A stretch of DNA of 18,061 bases from REEB509 sp044370335 (GCA_044370335.1 JBILVS010000056.1:1-18061), one strand, 5' to 3'; positions 1 to 6,061 are shown, counted from the first letter of the stretch. Program-made: numbers and translations. Notes: generated from the sequence alone by a model not told the origin.

Positions 1-131
1 GAACCGAGCGCCCTTGGCTGATCGCTGCGAAAAGTGCGCAGCGGTTTTCGCGGGTAGCGATCGGCCCACAAAAAAACCCGCGTCTCGGTTCGACAGCGAG
101 ATTGGCTGCCAGATTTAAAGGACAAAGTCCC
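1..131. repeat. 131-bp tandem direct repeat, copy 1
   Basis: The first 124 bases recur at 132-255 with only two substitutions (T103 to G234, T107 to C238), a period of 131 bp. The unit contains several inverted repeats: 23-29 with 37-43 (7 bp, 7-nt loop), 20-26 with 56-62, 49-55 with 76-82, 84-91 with 1-8, and 120-123 with 127-130. A run of seven A lies at 70-76. The copy begins at the window edge, so further copies may lie to the left. No protein reading is credible here. Confidence 0.95.
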
Positions 132-186
132 GAACCGAGCGCCCTTGGCTGATCGCTGCGAAAAGTGCGCAGCGGTTTTCGCGGGT
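70..186 (-). ncRNA. candidate structured small RNA spanning the repeat junction
   Basis: Read on the minus strand from 186 down to 70, the sequence can form a closed multi-helix RNA. A 7-bp closing stem (180-186 with 76-82) encloses a 7-bp hairpin (168-174 with 154-160) and a 9-bp helix (131-139 with 84-92). The 9-bp helix holds a small GGAC/GTCC hairpin (127-130 with 120-123). The 3' strand of the closing stem runs directly into seven U residues (76-70), as in an intrinsic terminator. Partial copies flank it: a 3' half ending at 201, and a 5' half at 55-1 that runs off the window. No known RNA family was recognised and no promoter is clear. The RNA interpretation is inference; the pairings are visible. 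Confidence 0.35.
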
Positions 187-255
187 AGCGATCGGCCCAC
201 AAAAAAACCCGCGTCTCGGTTCGACAGCGAGATGGGCCGCCAGATTTAAAGGACA
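132..255. repeat. 131-bp tandem direct repeat, copy 2 (3' end lost)
   Basis: This is nearly identical to 1-124. Similarity stops at 255/256, so the last 7 bases of the unit (the GTCC side of the small GGAC/GTCC hairpin) are missing. The near-identity implies recent duplication or ongoing homogenisation. The A7 tract is retained at 201-207. Confidence 0.95.
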
Positions 256-274
256 GAGCGTCTTTAGGTTGAGG

Positions 275-426
275 TCAACACACGTCTTGAATGGCGCGGG
301 CCGCAAGAACCCGATCGATGACCACGCCGTCCCCTTCAACGCGGTCGAAGACGATGTGCGCGCCATGCGGAAAGCCCCGCACGCCCTCTCCAACGGCGCC
401 GCCGGCGCCGAGAGCCGAAAGCTCAT
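275..426 (-). pseudogene. ParE/RelE-family toxin remnant (internal deletion and frameshift)
   Basis: Minus-strand ATG at 426 opens MSFRLSAPA, a typical ParE amino-terminus. The reading then runs into unrelated residues. In another minus frame, 391-275 encodes the carboxy-terminal core of a ParE toxin: GVRGFPHGAHIVFDRVEGDG followed by VVIDRVLAARAIQDVC and a stop, matching the family pattern of R-x-F-P-x-G-x-H, I-x-F-Y-R-V-E-G-D and R-V-L-H-x-A-R-D-I. About 50 central residues and the frame are missing. The junction lies at two 8-bp direct repeats of CGGCGCCG (394-401 and 403-410), a plausible deletion site. Intact ParE toxins inhibit gyrase; this one cannot be functional. The ATG overlaps the stop of the upstream antitoxin-like fragment as ATGA, the usual parDE arrangement. 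Assignment rests on motif recall, without a database search. Confidence 0.65.
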
Positions 427-587
427 GACTTTGCGGCTGGCAGGGCCCAAGACCGTGCAAGCGCCCGCTCAAAAATGGCTGCCGCCGTGAGGCCGCTCGC
501 GCCGCCGGACTGCCCGCGCGCGATGGCCTCGCGGAAGACCTCCATGCGCTGATCGGGAGAGGGGGCGGCGAGTTTCGCCTCGTCCTC
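423..587 (-). pseudogene. ParD/CopG-like antitoxin C-terminal remnant
   Basis: A minus-strand reading with no credible start runs to a TGA at 425-423. It begins EDEAKLAA and continues with EVFREAIARGQSGGASG and AAIFERALARSW. The E-x-E-A-K-L-A-A stretch and the R-x-A-I-x-x-G-x-x-S-G pattern resemble the carboxy-terminal, toxin-binding half of ParD antitoxins. The amino-terminal ribbon-helix-helix DNA-binding half is not recognisable upstream. The stop overlaps the toxin ATG (ATGA at 426-423), the typical antitoxin-toxin coupling, which supports the call more than the weak residue similarity does. It may instead be another small antitoxin type. Confidence 0.4.
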
Positions 588-694
588 CGCTGTGGGCGCA
601 GCCAGAGAAGACAGCGTCAGCGCGCTCTTTAGGAAGGTTTCAGCTCTGCCAGAAGCCTACACAAGAGGCCGCGACAAATCAAAAACGGTCCAGC

Positions 695-1504
695 CTAACC
701 GTGCGGATCGCCTCGCGCCGCGATCAATCGCTCTGCTTCCGCCGCGTCTTCCGGCGTGTCGATCCCCCCAAGATCAAACGGCGAGCCCTCGCTCAACACC
801 GCCCGCACGGCCATCTCGTTCTCCAAGAACCGCAGCTGCTCCAGGCCCTCCAGCGCCTCGTACCGCCCCAATGGCAGCCCGACATACCGGCCCAGCGCCT
901 CGGTCGTGTAGGCGTAAAGCCCCACATGCCGCAACACGGGGGAGGGGTCCCCCGCCGCCCGCAACTTCGCCTCGTTCCGGATCGCGGGGATGATCTGCTT
1001 GGAGAACCACAAGGCCCGCCCTTGCGCGTCTTGAATGCAGGTCGTGCCCGAGAACGGCGAGGTTTTCTTGTGCTCTCGCAGGGCGTCGAGCGCCGCCCAG
1101 CTCATCGCCGTCACGGGCGTGTAGACATCCGCCGTCTCCACATCCCGTCTTGCCGCTTCAATCAGCGCTGCGATCATCGCCGGCGGAGTGAACGGCGCAT
1201 CGCCCTGCAAGTTCACAACAAAATCAACCGACGGATCAAACAGCTGCGCCGCTGCGTAAGCCCGGTCCGTGCCCGAGGGCAGGGCCGGATCCGTCATCAC
1301 CGAAGCCACCCCGAGCTCCGCCGCATGGGCGTCGATCCGCCCATCGTCCGTCGCCACCACAACTTGCGCCCCTGTCTGCGCTGCCGCCGCCTTCGCCACA
1401 TGCGCCACCCGCGCGAGCAGGCTTTTCCCTGCGATCAGCTGCAGCGGTTTGGCGGGAAACCGAGTGGAGCCATAGCGGGCTGGGATCACGATCAAAGGGC
1501 GCAT
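695..1504 (-). CDS. kdsB: 3-deoxy-manno-octulosonate cytidylyltransferase (CMP-KDO synthetase)
   Basis: KdsB activates KDO with CTP to give CMP-KDO, the donor for inner-core lipopolysaccharide synthesis; it acts in the cytoplasm. The protein is 269 aa from the ATG at 1504. The nucleotide-binding start IVIPARYGSTRFPAKPL is at residues 4-20. Further features are VVATDD, the VVNLQGDAP segment, GLYAYTTEAL, EALEGLEQLRFLEN and GGIDTPED near the end. The reading stays open upstream to 1555, but family proteins begin just before the IPARYGSTR motif, so 1504 is preferred. No good ribosome site precedes it. The segment that is usually QGDEP is QGDAP here, and LEGLEQLRFLEN replaces the commoner LEQAEKLEQLR. 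Both look like a subfamily trait rather than damage. The gene diverges from the SRP RNA and has no partner on its strand in the window. Confidence 0.92.
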   Translation of the reverse strand: MRPLIVIPARYGSTRFPAKPLQLIAGKSLLARVAHVAKAAAAQTGAQVVVATDDGRIDAHAAELGVASVMTDPALPSGTDRAYAAAQLFDPSVDFVVNLQGDAPFTPPAMIAALIEAARRDVETADVYTPVTAMSWAALDALREHKKTSPFSGTTCIQDAQGRALWFSKQIIPAIRNEAKLRAAGDPSPVLRHVGLYAYTTEALGRYVGLPLGRYEALEGLEQLRFLENEMAVRAVLSEGSPFDLGGIDTPEDAAEAERLIAARGDPHG

Positions 1505-1546
1505 GGCCAAGCGTTTTAAGCGCCTCCACCCTTCGAGCAAGTGCCC

Positions 1547-1576
1547 CTTGCGCAAGCGCGGCGCTTCCCCGATATC
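1547..1576 (+). promoter_or_regulatory. possible promoter of the SRP RNA gene
   Basis: TTGCGC (1548-1553) and GATATC (1571-1576) are separated by 17 bp. They end 4-6 bp before the likely 5' end of the SRP RNA. The -10 match is weak. The -35 sits inside a perfect 10-bp palindrome, CTTGCGCAAG (1547-1556), in the divergent spacer with kdsB. Confidence 0.35.
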
Positions 1577-1580
1577 TGGG

Positions 1581-1677
1581 GCGCAGACAGGCGGTGGACG
1601 GTCGCCCCGCCAACCCGGTCAGGTCCGGAAGGAAGCAGCCGCAACGGGTTCCGCTCGGGTCGCCGTCCTGTCTGTAC
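1581..1677 (+). ncRNA. ffs: small signal recognition particle RNA (4.5S RNA)
   Basis: This is the RNA scaffold of the bacterial signal recognition particle; it binds Ffh and directs nascent membrane proteins to FtsY. The diagnostic apical domain is present at 1619-1640: GTCAGGTCCGGAAGGAAGC, with the GGAA tetraloop at 1627-1630 and the asymmetric internal loop. The flanking arms pair, with CAACCCG upstream against CGGGTT downstream. CAGACAGG (1584-1591) pairs with CCTGTCTG (1667-1674) at the base of the hairpin. Four G at 1578-1581 could further pair with four C at 1677-1680, so the ends are uncertain by a few bases. The position upstream of dnaX-ybaB-recR is a widely conserved arrangement. 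Confidence 0.95.
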
Positions 1678-1699
1678 CCCTCACTCTGGGTCAGCGCCG

Positions 1700-1934
1700 A
1701 TGCCGACGGCGTGTCGCCAAAACGGCGCGCTTGTTCTTCTACTCCAACGAGGGCAACCCCCACGAGCCGGTGCACGTTCACGTGGAGCGCGGCGGCGGAG
1801 ACGCGAAGTTCTGGCGCCACCCCCCGGGTCGGCATAGGCGATAGCGCCGGCTTTACGCGCAAGGAGTTGGCGGAGTGGCTCCGGATCGCGCATGGGAGGG
1901 CCGATAGCGAAAGGGCTTGGCAAAAGTATCCTAA
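1700..1934 (+). pseudogene. DUF4160-family protein, frameshifted
   Basis: The DUF4160 pattern is spread over three reading frames. ATG at 1700 starts MPTACRQ, matching the usual M-P-T start. One extra base near 1719-1733 leads to LFFYSNEGNPHEPVHVHVER and GGGDAKFW, the family core (F-F-Y-S-N-E-G-x-x-P-x-H-V-H-V and A-K-F-W). One extra C in the six-C run at 1820-1825 leads to SAGFTRKELAEWLRIAH and ERAWQKY, matching the carboxy-terminal G-F-x-x-x-E-L and A-W-x-x-Y. Removing one base at each site gives one continuous protein of about 78 residues. The function of DUF4160 is not established. Its genes often sit beside DUF2442 genes, as here, and have been suggested to be toxin-antitoxin-like. It starts about 20 bp after the SRP RNA. 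Confidence 0.75.
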
Positions 1935-1935
1935 A

Positions 1936-2177
1936 GCTGCGCGGTGCGACGAGGATGCCCTCGTGGGTCGACCTTTCCGACGGTCGCGCCATCGGCGCGC
2001 CGATAGCGTGGTTCCCCCGCCCTTCTGGCCGCAGCCCCTGAGCAACGCGCGCAACTCCGCCTCAGTCCCTCGGGCCAAGGCCGCCATTGGGAAGCGCTGG
2101 ATGAAGACATCAGCGTTGAGGGCTTGCTCGCCGGCCGCGGCGATCAAGCCCGATCGCCTTTCGCCGCGGCCGAGTGA
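1936..2177 (+). pseudogene. DUF2442-family protein, frameshifted
   Basis: Three consecutive frames rebuild one DUF2442 protein. The first gives RCDEDALV. After one extra G in GGG (1965-1967) comes VDLSDGRAIGAPIAWFPR. After one extra C (2014-2022) comes LLAAAPEQRAQLRL, then HWEALDEDISVEGLLAG, ending at TGA 2175-2177. These match the family pattern V-D-L-x-D-G-R-x-I-x-x-P-L-x-W-F-P-R-L-x-x-A-x-P-E-Q-R and H-W-x-x-x-D-E-D-I-S-V-x-G-L-L. No start codon is evident, and the DUF4160 end runs straight into it, so bases may also be missing at the junction. Residue conservation remains high despite the shifts, so inactivation is recent or the shifts are sequence errors. Confidence 0.8.
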
Positions 2178-2231
2178 TCCCTCAGCCTCCGCGCTCGCAA
2201 GCCGCCGAACCGCTTGCTATATCCCTCAGCG

Positions 2232-3926
2232 ATGAGCGACGACCAAGGCCCAAACCTCTTTGGTGAAGACCCCAAGCCCAACCAGGGCTATCTGGTCCTT
2301 GCCCGCAAATACCGTCCTCGCCGATTTGAGGACCTGATCGGCCAGGACGCGATGGTGCGCACCATCGCCAATTCCTTTGCCCTCGGCCGCATCCCGCAGG
2401 CCTACATGCTCACCGGCGTCCGCGGCGTCGGTAAAACCACCACCGCCCGCCTCATCGCCCGGGCGCTCAACTATGAGAGCGAAACCGTCCACGGCCCCTC
2501 GATCACCCTCGATCCCCTGGGCCGACACTGCAAGGAGATCATGGCCTCGAGCCATCCTGACGTCTTCGAGATGGACGCTGCCTCCCGCACCGGCATCAAC
2601 GACATCCGCGAAATCCTGGACGCCGTCCGCTACGCGCCGACGATGGCCCGCAAGAAGGTCTATATCATCGACGAAGTGCACATGCTGTCGACCGCGGCTT
2701 TCAACGGCCTGTTGAAGACGCTGGAAGAGCCGCCGCCCCACGTCGTCTTCATTTTCGCGACCACCGAAATCCGCAAAGTCCCGGTCACTGTCCTCTCCCG
2801 CTGCCAGCGCTTTGATCTCAAACGCATCGATCCCGAGGTCCTGGCCGTGCACCTGAAAACCATTTGCGCCAAGGAGAGCGTGCCCGTCGATGATGACGGC
2901 CTGGCCCTGATCGCCCGCGCAGCGGAAGGCTCCGTCCGTGACGCTTTGTCCCTGCTCGATCAGGCCATGGTGCAAAAGCCTGCGGGCGATGGCGCCATCG
3001 GCGCGGCCCAGGTTCGCGACATGCTGGGTCTGGCTGACCGCAGCCGGACCTTAACCCTGGTCGAAGCCCTGGCCAAAGGCGAAGCCGCCCCGGCCCTGGT
3101 GGAGCTCCGCGCCCAGTATGACGCCGGCGCGGACCCGTCTTTGATTCTGCGCGACATCCTTGAAATCCTCCATGAGGCCGCCCGCGCCCAGGCCCTGGGA
3201 GAGGCCGCGAAAATCGTCGGCGGCGCCGATTGGACCGCGGGCGTCAAAGCGCTGGCGCAAAGTCTGACCCCGGCCCAGCTGTCCCGCCTCTGGCAAATGG
3301 GCCTCAAGGCCCTAGACGAAGTGGGCCGCGCCCCGGACGCCCTCGCCGCCCTCGAAATGGCCCTGATCCGGATAGCCGCGGCCGCAGGCCTTCCGCCTCC
3401 GGAAGAAGCCGCCCGCCTCCTGCGCGACGCCGCCGCCGGCGGTGGTGCGGCAGGCCCTACCACGCAGAGCGGCGCGGCAGGGGGTGGCGGCCACCGCCTG
3501 ACCGCCTTCAAAGACGTGGTGGCGCTTGCCGCCGAAGAGCGGCAGGTCAATCTCCAGATCGATCTTGAGCGATATGTCCGCGTCTCCCGGTTCGCGAGCG
3601 GTGAAATTGTTTTCGCCCCGGCCCCTGGCATGCCGGAGGACCTGCCCAACCGTCTCGGGCGCTTCCTCAAGGCCGCCACTGGCGAAACTTGGCGCATCAG
3701 CGCCGAAGCCCCCGTCGGCGAGCAGAGCTTAGCCGAGCGCCGCAAAGCCGAAATGGCCCGACAAAAAGCCGAAATCGCGGCGCATCCGTTTGTGGCGGAA
3801 GCCTTGGCGGCTTTCCCCGGCGCCCGCATCACGACGGTTCGCCGTCTCCCGCCCGTGGGCGAAACCGCCAAGATCGTCCCCTTGCGCAGCGCTGAGGCCG
3901 ACCCCACACAGGACGACGACGAATAA
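2232..3926 (+). CDS. dnaX: DNA polymerase III subunit gamma/tau
   Basis: DnaX is the ATPase motor of the clamp loader and couples the polymerase cores at the fork. The protein is 564 aa from ATG 2232; the frame extends to a TTG at 2214, but ATG followed by MSDDQGP is preferred. The start of the AAA+ module, LARKYRPRRFEDLIGQ, is near residue 23. Walker A GVRGVGKT is at 62-69, DEVH of Walker B at 147-150, and LEEPPPHVVFIFATTE and VLSRCQRFDL follow. The zinc-binding cysteines between Walker A and the EMDAASRTG segment are absent; only one HC remains, as I recall for alphaproteobacterial DnaX. A low-complexity Ala/Gly linker near residues 400-420 precedes a tau-type tail. No X-XXY-YYZ slippage site for a short gamma form was seen. 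It leads dnaX-ybaB-recR. Confidence 0.95.
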   Translation: MSDDQGPNLFGEDPKPNQGYLVLARKYRPRRFEDLIGQDAMVRTIANSFALGRIPQAYMLTGVRGVGKTTTARLIARALNYESETVHGPSITLDPLGRHCKEIMASSHPDVFEMDAASRTGINDIREILDAVRYAPTMARKKVYIIDEVHMLSTAAFNGLLKTLEEPPPHVVFIFATTEIRKVPVTVLSRCQRFDLKRIDPEVLAVHLKTICAKESVPVDDDGLALIARAAEGSVRDALSLLDQAMVQKPAGDGAIGAAQVRDMLGLADRSRTLTLVEALAKGEAAPALVELRAQYDAGADPSLILRDILEILHEAARAQALGEAAKIVGGADWTAGVKALAQSLTPAQLSRLWQMGLKALDEVGRAPDALAALEMALIRIAAAAGLPPPEEAARLLRDAAAGGGAAGPTTQSGAAGGGGHRLTAFKDVVALAAEERQVNLQIDLERYVRVSRFASGEIVFAPAPGMPEDLPNRLGRFLKAATGETWRISAEAPVGEQSLAERRKAEMARQKAEIAAHPFVAEALAAFPGARITTVRRLPPVGETAKIVPLRSAEADPTQDDDE

Positions 3927-3952
3927 GGCCAAAACGACCGAAGGATCGCGCC

Positions 3953-4276
3953 ATGAAAGACCTCTCCCAGATCATGCGTCAGGCCCAGCAGATGCAGGCC
4001 AAGATGGAGGAAACCCGCAAGCGCCTGGAGGCCATGGAGGTCGAAGGCACCGCCGGAGGCGGCCTTGTGACCGTGAAACTGTCCGGCAAGACAGAGATGC
4101 TGGGCGTGAAGATCGCCCCCTCGATGATGGGCGATGAGGCCGAAATCCTCGAAGACCTGATCAAGGCCGCCCACGATGACGCACGCCGGAAGCTCGAAGA
4201 CGCCCAGAACGAAGAGTACAAAAAGCTATCCGGCGGCATGGGCGGCATGCTCCCGGGCTTCAAGCTGCCGTTCTAA
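3953..4276 (+). CDS. ybaB: YbaB/EbfC nucleoid-associated protein
   Basis: This is a 107-aa DNA-binding dimer of the YbaB/EbfC family, found on the nucleoid and conserved between dnaX and recR in many bacteria. The amino-terminus MKDLSQIMRQAQQMQAKMEE forms the expected helical arm. The central G-G-G-L-V-T-V-K-L-S-G strand and the E-D-L-I-K-A-A-H-D-D-A helix are typical, and the tail GGMGGMLPGFKLPF is the usual Gly/Met-rich end. An AAGGA ribosome site lies at 3941-3945, 7 nt before the ATG. It begins 26 bp after dnaX, so co-transcription is likely. Length is normal for the family. Confidence 0.95.
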   Translation: MKDLSQIMRQAQQMQAKMEETRKRLEAMEVEGTAGGGLVTVKLSGKTEMLGVKIAPSMMGDEAEILEDLIKAAHDDARRKLEDAQNEEYKKLSGGMGGMLPGFKLPF

Positions 4277-4326
4277 AGCGGCCACGCCTTGTGGCGCTGG
4301 GCGAACCGCGCCACCGTGAGGCTGTC

Positions 4327-4938
4327 ATGCGCCCCAAGACCCCTGTCGCCAGTCCAGAGATCGAGGCCCTTATAGGCTTCCTCGCCAAGGTGCCGGGCTT
4401 GGGGCCCCGCTCGGCCCGCCGCGCCGCGCTGCAGCTTCTCAAGAAGCGCGAAACCCTGATGAAGCCCTTGGCGGAGGCCCTGGCTGTCGCCGCCGACGCC
4501 GTCAAAACCTGCTCAACCTGCGGCAACCTCGATACCCGCGACCCCTGCGGCCTCTGCACCGCACCGGGCCGGGACGACGGCCTGATGTGCGTCGTCGCTG
4601 ATGTGCAGGACATCTGGGCCCTGGAGCGGGCAGGGGCCTTCCGCGGCCGCTATCACGTCCTTGGCGGCTTGCTGTCGGCCCTCGATGGGATCGGTCCTGA
4701 CGATCTTCGCATCGCAGGCCTCGTCGCCCGCGCCGGGCAGGATGGCGTCCGCGAGGTCATCTTGGCGCTGTCGGCCACGGTGGACGGCCAGACCACCGCC
4801 CACGTCGTCACAGAACGCCTTGCGCCGCTGGGAGTGCACGTCACGCGCTTGGCCCATGGCGTGCCGATCGGCGGCGAGCTCGAACTTCTGGATGACGGCA
4901 CGCTCTTTGCCGCCCTGCAGAGCCGCCGGCCGCTCTGA
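4327..4938 (+). CDS. recR: recombination mediator protein RecR
   Basis: RecR works with RecO (and RecF) to load RecA on gapped DNA. The protein is 203 aa from ATG 4327. The helix-hairpin-helix VPGLGPRSARRAALQLL is at residues 22-38. A four-cysteine zinc motif has Cys 62, 65, 74 and 77. A Toprim domain follows (CVVADVQDIWALE, then LDGIGPDDL), and the Walker-like tail contains R-L-A-H-G-V-P-I-G-G-E-L-E. A GTG at 4291 would add 12 residues that do not fit the family; GTGAGG just upstream of 4327 can serve as ribosome site. It lies 50 bp after ybaB in the same direction. Its stop is 2 bp from that of the converging lipoprotein gene. Confidence 0.95.
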   Translation: MRPKTPVASPEIEALIGFLAKVPGLGPRSARRAALQLLKKRETLMKPLAEALAVAADAVKTCSTCGNLDTRDPCGLCTAPGRDDGLMCVVADVQDIWALERAGAFRGRYHVLGGLLSALDGIGPDDLRIAGLVARAGQDGVREVILALSATVDGQTTAHVVTERLAPLGVHVTRLAHGVPIGGELELLDDGTLFAALQSRRPL

Positions 4939-4940
4939 CC

Positions 4941-5210
4941 CTAAAGCGTCACTTCCCGGCAGGCGTTGGCGATCACCACGATCCGCGGATCAGGATGCCC
5001 CGTGGCCACAAGCGCGGCCTGCGCCTCCTCCCATTCCTCCGCGGTGAACTGCCGGGTGATCTTGTCCCAGGAACAGGCGCAATAGGCCTCGCCCCCGCTG
5101 CAGACCTGCAGAAACGCGCTCTGCGCCTCCGCTGGGAACGGGTTCGGCGGCGGCTCGCTGCCGCACGCCGCAGCGCCTAAGATCCCTAATGCCATCGCGG
5201 CGCTTCGCAT
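4941..5210 (-). CDS. small predicted lipoprotein, 89 aa
   Basis: The start at ATG 5210 is fixed by an excellent ribosome site, AAGGAGG at 5223-5217, 6 nt upstream. The first 15 residues (MRSAAMALGILGAAA) are a signal peptide followed by Cys16 and GSEPPP, so it is probably lipid-anchored after export, although the lipobox AAAC lacks the usual Leu at -3. The mature part contains four further cysteines, in V-C-S-G-G-E-A-Y-C-A-C-S-W-D-K-I and N-A-C-R-E. The C-x-C-x-W-D pattern followed by an acidic F-T-A-E-E-W-E-E-A helix recurs in small secreted proteobacterial proteins of unknown function. It sits downstream of the XpaC-like gene (53 bp) and may share its transcript. No function is assigned. 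Confidence 0.75.
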   Translation of the reverse strand: MRSAAMALGILGAAACGSEPPPNPFPAEAQSAFLQVCSGGEAYCACSWDKITRQFTAEEWEEAQAALVATGHPDPRIVVIANACREVTL

Positions 5211-5263
5211 GGTCCGCCTCCTTAGAGGCAAAAACTGTACAGCAAAAAAGGTGAAAACCGCGT

Positions 5264-6061
5264 TTAGCGCCGAGAGTCGCGAAGATCTTCGTCCAAAGCC
5301 TGATCAATCAGCTTTAGATCAAGGTCCATGTCTCGGCGGTCTTCGGCTTTGAGCGCAGCCTCGGTTTCCTGAAACAGCCGTTCCATCCGCGACAAAACCC
5401 GGCCGACGTTCGCCAGCCGCTCCGGATCGGCGCCCAGCGTGGGCGAGGCGACCATCTCCGCCAGCTGCGCGGCCTTTTCCGCATGATAGGTCAAAGCCCG
5501 CTGCGCGACGTCAAAGCTGGCGGTCTGGTCCGCCACGGCCTGACAGATCCGGCCCCCGATCGAAGCGATCCGGGTCAGCATCGCGCCGGTTTCGAGCTCA
5601 GTCACCTTGCCCGCTGCGGCATCCACAGTGCGCAAATGCCCCATGGCCTGGGTCACAACGCTGCGGATCAGCGCTGCTCTGGGGTCATCCCCCGAGACGG
5701 TCGGATCATTCAGCCGAGGGGCGGTGGGCCTTGGCGGCGACGGCGGCCGCACCGGCCGCTCGTCCCAGGCCTTGAGCCCATAGGCGATGACCCCGCCTGT
5801 AAGCAGCCCCACGCCCACCGCGGCGACCGTGAACAGTCCCCCCGAGGCTGCGAGCCCCCCCGCCAAGAGCCCGGCGCCGACGCCTAAGAAATTGCGCCGC
5901 TGCCGCAGCTCCCATTGCCGTCGTTTTTCTTCCTTTTCCGCTCGGCGCTGCGCGGCGGCGGTCTGGTCGGTTCGCGACCGCACGGCGTTCGCCGCTGCCG
6001 ACACAAGGTCCGCCACGTCTTCAAACGTTTCCTGATCCCGGCGGTGGCGGCGATGTCCCAT
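5264..6061 (-). CDS. XpaC-like membrane protein (5-bromo-4-chloroindolyl phosphate hydrolysis family)
   Basis: The protein is 265 aa. A basic, Arg/Glu-rich amino-terminal helix (about residues 1-56) is followed by two hydrophobic segments rich in Gly/Ala (about 57-76 and 78-96), then a Pro-rich linker and a helical cytoplasmic domain. The carboxy-terminal part (A-L-T-Y-H-A-E-K-A-A-Q-L-A, then RVLSRMERLFQETEAAL, then LDLKLIDQALDEDL) matches the XpaC/Halogen_Hydrol pattern. The family name comes from a screen phenotype; the true function is unclear. It is often found with toxic-anion-resistance TelA proteins, but none is present here. No clear ribosome site precedes ATG 6061. The upstream four-helix gene ends 45 bp away in the same direction. 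Confidence 0.7.
   Translation of the reverse strand: MGHRRHRRDQETFEDVADLVSAAANAVRSRTDQTAAAQRRAEKEEKRRQWELRQRRNFLGVGAGLLAGGLAASGGLFTVAAVGVGLLTGGVIAYGLKAWDERPVRPPSPPRPTAPRLNDPTVSGDDPRAALIRSVVTQAMGHLRTVDAAAGKVTELETGAMLTRIASIGGRICQAVADQTASFDVAQRALTYHAEKAAQLAEMVASPTLGADPERLANVGRVLSRMERLFQETEAALKAEDRRDMDLDLKLIDQALDEDLRDSRR

Noticed and set aside
16..45. CTGAT and GAAA blocks in the repeat suggesting a hammerhead ribozyme
   Set aside because: The core would need CUGANGA and a stem II between it and GAAA; the bases and helix order do not fit.
84..131. TTCGA-containing arm in the repeat resembling a tRNA T arm
   Set aside because: The stem is 4 bp with a 9-nt loop, and no acceptor, anticodon or D arms can be built; not a tRNA.
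1..255. CRISPR array
   Set aside because: There are two directly abutting 131-bp copies with no spacers.
115..450. Minus-strand 111-aa open frame taken as an intact protein
   Set aside because: It begins upstream of the ParE-like ATG and continues out of frame through the toxin tail and into the repeat; only residues 9-17 resemble ParE.
701..1519. Long plus-strand open frame opposite kdsB
   Set aside because: It is the antisense shadow of a clearly recognisable KdsB; the translation is Arg/Pro-rich with no domain.
1594..2235. 213-aa plus-strand open frame as a single novel protein
   Set aside because: It is a chance join of SRP RNA sequence and out-of-frame pieces of the DUF4160 and DUF2442 relics.
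2226..2975. Long minus-strand open frame opposite dnaX, with orderly looking composition
   Set aside because: It is produced by GC-rich codon bias on the opposite strand of conserved DnaX; no ribosome site and no family pattern.
3762..3768. CAAAAAG in dnaX as a gamma/tau frameshift site
   Set aside because: In the coding frame it reads CAA AAA G, not an X-XXY-YYZ slippery heptamer, and it lies near the end of the gene, so it would not produce a gamma form.
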